From the NCBI RefSeq assembly GCF_003231305.1, contig NZ_QKVM01000003.1, forward strand, positions 124,001 through 188,000: a stretch of DNA of 64,000 nucleotides, read 5' to 3'. The notes under the pieces were generated by a model. That model worked only from the letters and a program-made list of their open reading frames with translations, ran no database searches and was not told the origin of the DNA. This document shows, in pieces, positions 63,321-64,000 of this stretch. The stretch's first letter is position 1. Each line of letters opens with the position of its first letter. This DNA comes from Pseudomonas sichuanensis. GTDB taxonomy: Bacteria > Pseudomonadota > Gammaproteobacteria > Pseudomonadales > Pseudomonadaceae. A program made the translations under genes and the position numbers.

Positions 63321-64000
63321 ATGTTCAAGCCCCTCGCACTTGCCGCTGCAGTATCCGCCGTGTTCAGCCTGCAGGCCTCGGCTGCCGCCACCCAGCTGAC
63401 CGTCTACACGGCCCTTGAGGCCGAGCAGCTCAAGAGCTACAAGCAGGCCTTCGAGAAGGCCAACCCGGACATCGAGATCAAGTGGGTACGTGACTCCACC
63501 GGCATCATCACCGCCAAGCTGCTGGCCGAAAAAGACCGCCCGCAGGCCGACGCGGTATGGGGCCTGGCGGCCTCCAGCCTGGCCATCCTCGACCAGAACG
63601 GCATGCTCGACGCCTACGCGCCCAAGGACCTGGGCAAGATCTCGCCCAACTACCGCGACGCCGCCAACCCGCCGGCCTGGGTGGGCATGGACGTGTGGGC
63701 TGCGACCATCTGCTTCAACACGGTCGAAGCCGAGAAACAGGGCCTGAGCAAGCCGCTGAGTTGGCAAGACCTGACCAAGCCCGAGTACAAGGGCAAGATC
63801 GTCATGCCCAACCCGGCCTCGTCCGGCACCGGCTTCCTGGATGTCAGCGCCTGGCTGCAGACCTTCGGCGAACCCCAGGGCTGGGCCTACATGGACGCCC
63901 TGCACCAGAACATTGGCCAGTACGTTCATTCCGGCTCCAAGCCGTGCAAGCTGGCCGCCGCCGGCGAGTTCCCGATCGGTATCTCGTTCGAGTACCCGGC
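63321..64000 (+). CDS. 2-Aminoethylphosphonate-type binding protein, 3' end outside window
   Basis: About 226 residues visible, open to the end. Signal peptide [20 protein letters not shown], ending SAA before TQL. Then [20 protein letters not shown] and [13 protein letters not shown], the pattern of iron/phosphonate binding proteins (PhnS-type). GGAACC precedes the ATG. Third gene of the operon. Confidence 0.88.
   Translation, partial: MFKPLALAAAVSAVFSLQASAAATQLTVYTALEAEQLKSYKQAFEKANPDIEIKWVRDSTGIITAKLLAEKDRPQADAVWGLAASSLAILDQNGMLDAYAPKDLGKISPNYRDAANPPAWVGMDVWAATICFNTVEAEKQGLSKPLSWQDLTKPEYKGKIVMPNPASSGTGFLDVSAWLQTFGEPQGWAYMDALHQNIGQYVHSGSKPCKLAAAGEFPIGISFEYP

Overview
The window is high-GC, densely coded chromosome from a Pseudomonas of the P. 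putida/fluorescens type. This rests on the gene families (LsfA, SfnB-type flavoenzymes, TauABCD, OprD-family porin, CadR/CadA, PtsP-RppH-IlvA-RpiA-SerA order) and on 19 copies of the inverted palindromic repeats with the GTGGGAGCGGGCTTGCCC core that fill intergenic gaps in this group. No rRNA, tRNA, insertion sequence, prophage or CRISPR array is visible. The left edge cuts an HDOD gene and the right edge cuts a substrate-binding protein gene.

Region 1 (1-6.1 kb): HDOD protein, a GNAT-like protein, a PAS-GGDEF diguanylate cyclase, a DesA fatty-acid desaturase, and divergently a membrane PAS-GGDEF-EAL protein. Region 2 (6.1-27.8 kb) is an organosulfur-scavenging island: a six-gene operon (two SfnB-type acyl-CoA-dehydrogenase-like enzymes, an FMN-dependent monooxygenase and a methionine-type ABC transporter metQNI), the cystine transporter tcyJLN, the serine acetyltransferase epsC, the choline transporter betT, taurine uptake and cleavage tauABCD, an OprE-like porin, the 1-Cys peroxiredoxin LsfA, a small serine hydrolase, a degenerate sigma-54 activator-like AAA+ protein and a second metQ. 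Together these would import sulfonates, sulfones, methionine derivatives and cystine, release sulfite, and feed O-acetylserine into cysteine synthesis. AT-rich elements resembling each other lie upstream of several of these units.

Region 3 (28.3-39.6 kb): a polar amino acid ABC transporter, an alpha/beta hydrolase, a penicillin/acyl-homoserine-lactone acylase of the Ntn-hydrolase type, a maltose-type O-acetyltransferase, a thioredoxin-like DUF6436 protein, a second alpha/beta hydrolase, a DUF2059 protein, a 2OG-Fe(II) oxygenase, a DUF523 protein and an unusually short solute-binding protein. Region 4 (39.8-56.4 kb) is mostly conserved core metabolism: DUF4399 protein, serA divergent from a D-2-hydroxyglutarate dehydrogenase-type flavoprotein, an FAH-family hydrolase, two tandem SdiA-regulated-type proteins, rpiA divergent from ilvA, a DUF2269 membrane protein, a HAD phosphatase, rppH-ptsP, an NRDE protein, a TSUP-family exporter, lgt and thyA.

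Region 5 (56.4-64 kb): the cadmium/zinc resistance pair cadR-cadA around a MerR-type operator, then a LysR regulator and a 2-aminoethylphosphonate-type ABC transporter (ATPase, fused double permease, truncated binding protein).

The strongest leads for new biology are the activator-like protein at 25815-26762 that lacks the GAFTGA loop, arginine fingers and DNA-binding domain; a 27-codon candidate gene at 27969-28052; the paired long-arm/short-arm forms of the palindromic repeats; and shared inverted repeats in front of the porin and amino acid transporter. All functional calls are from sequence reading without database searches.
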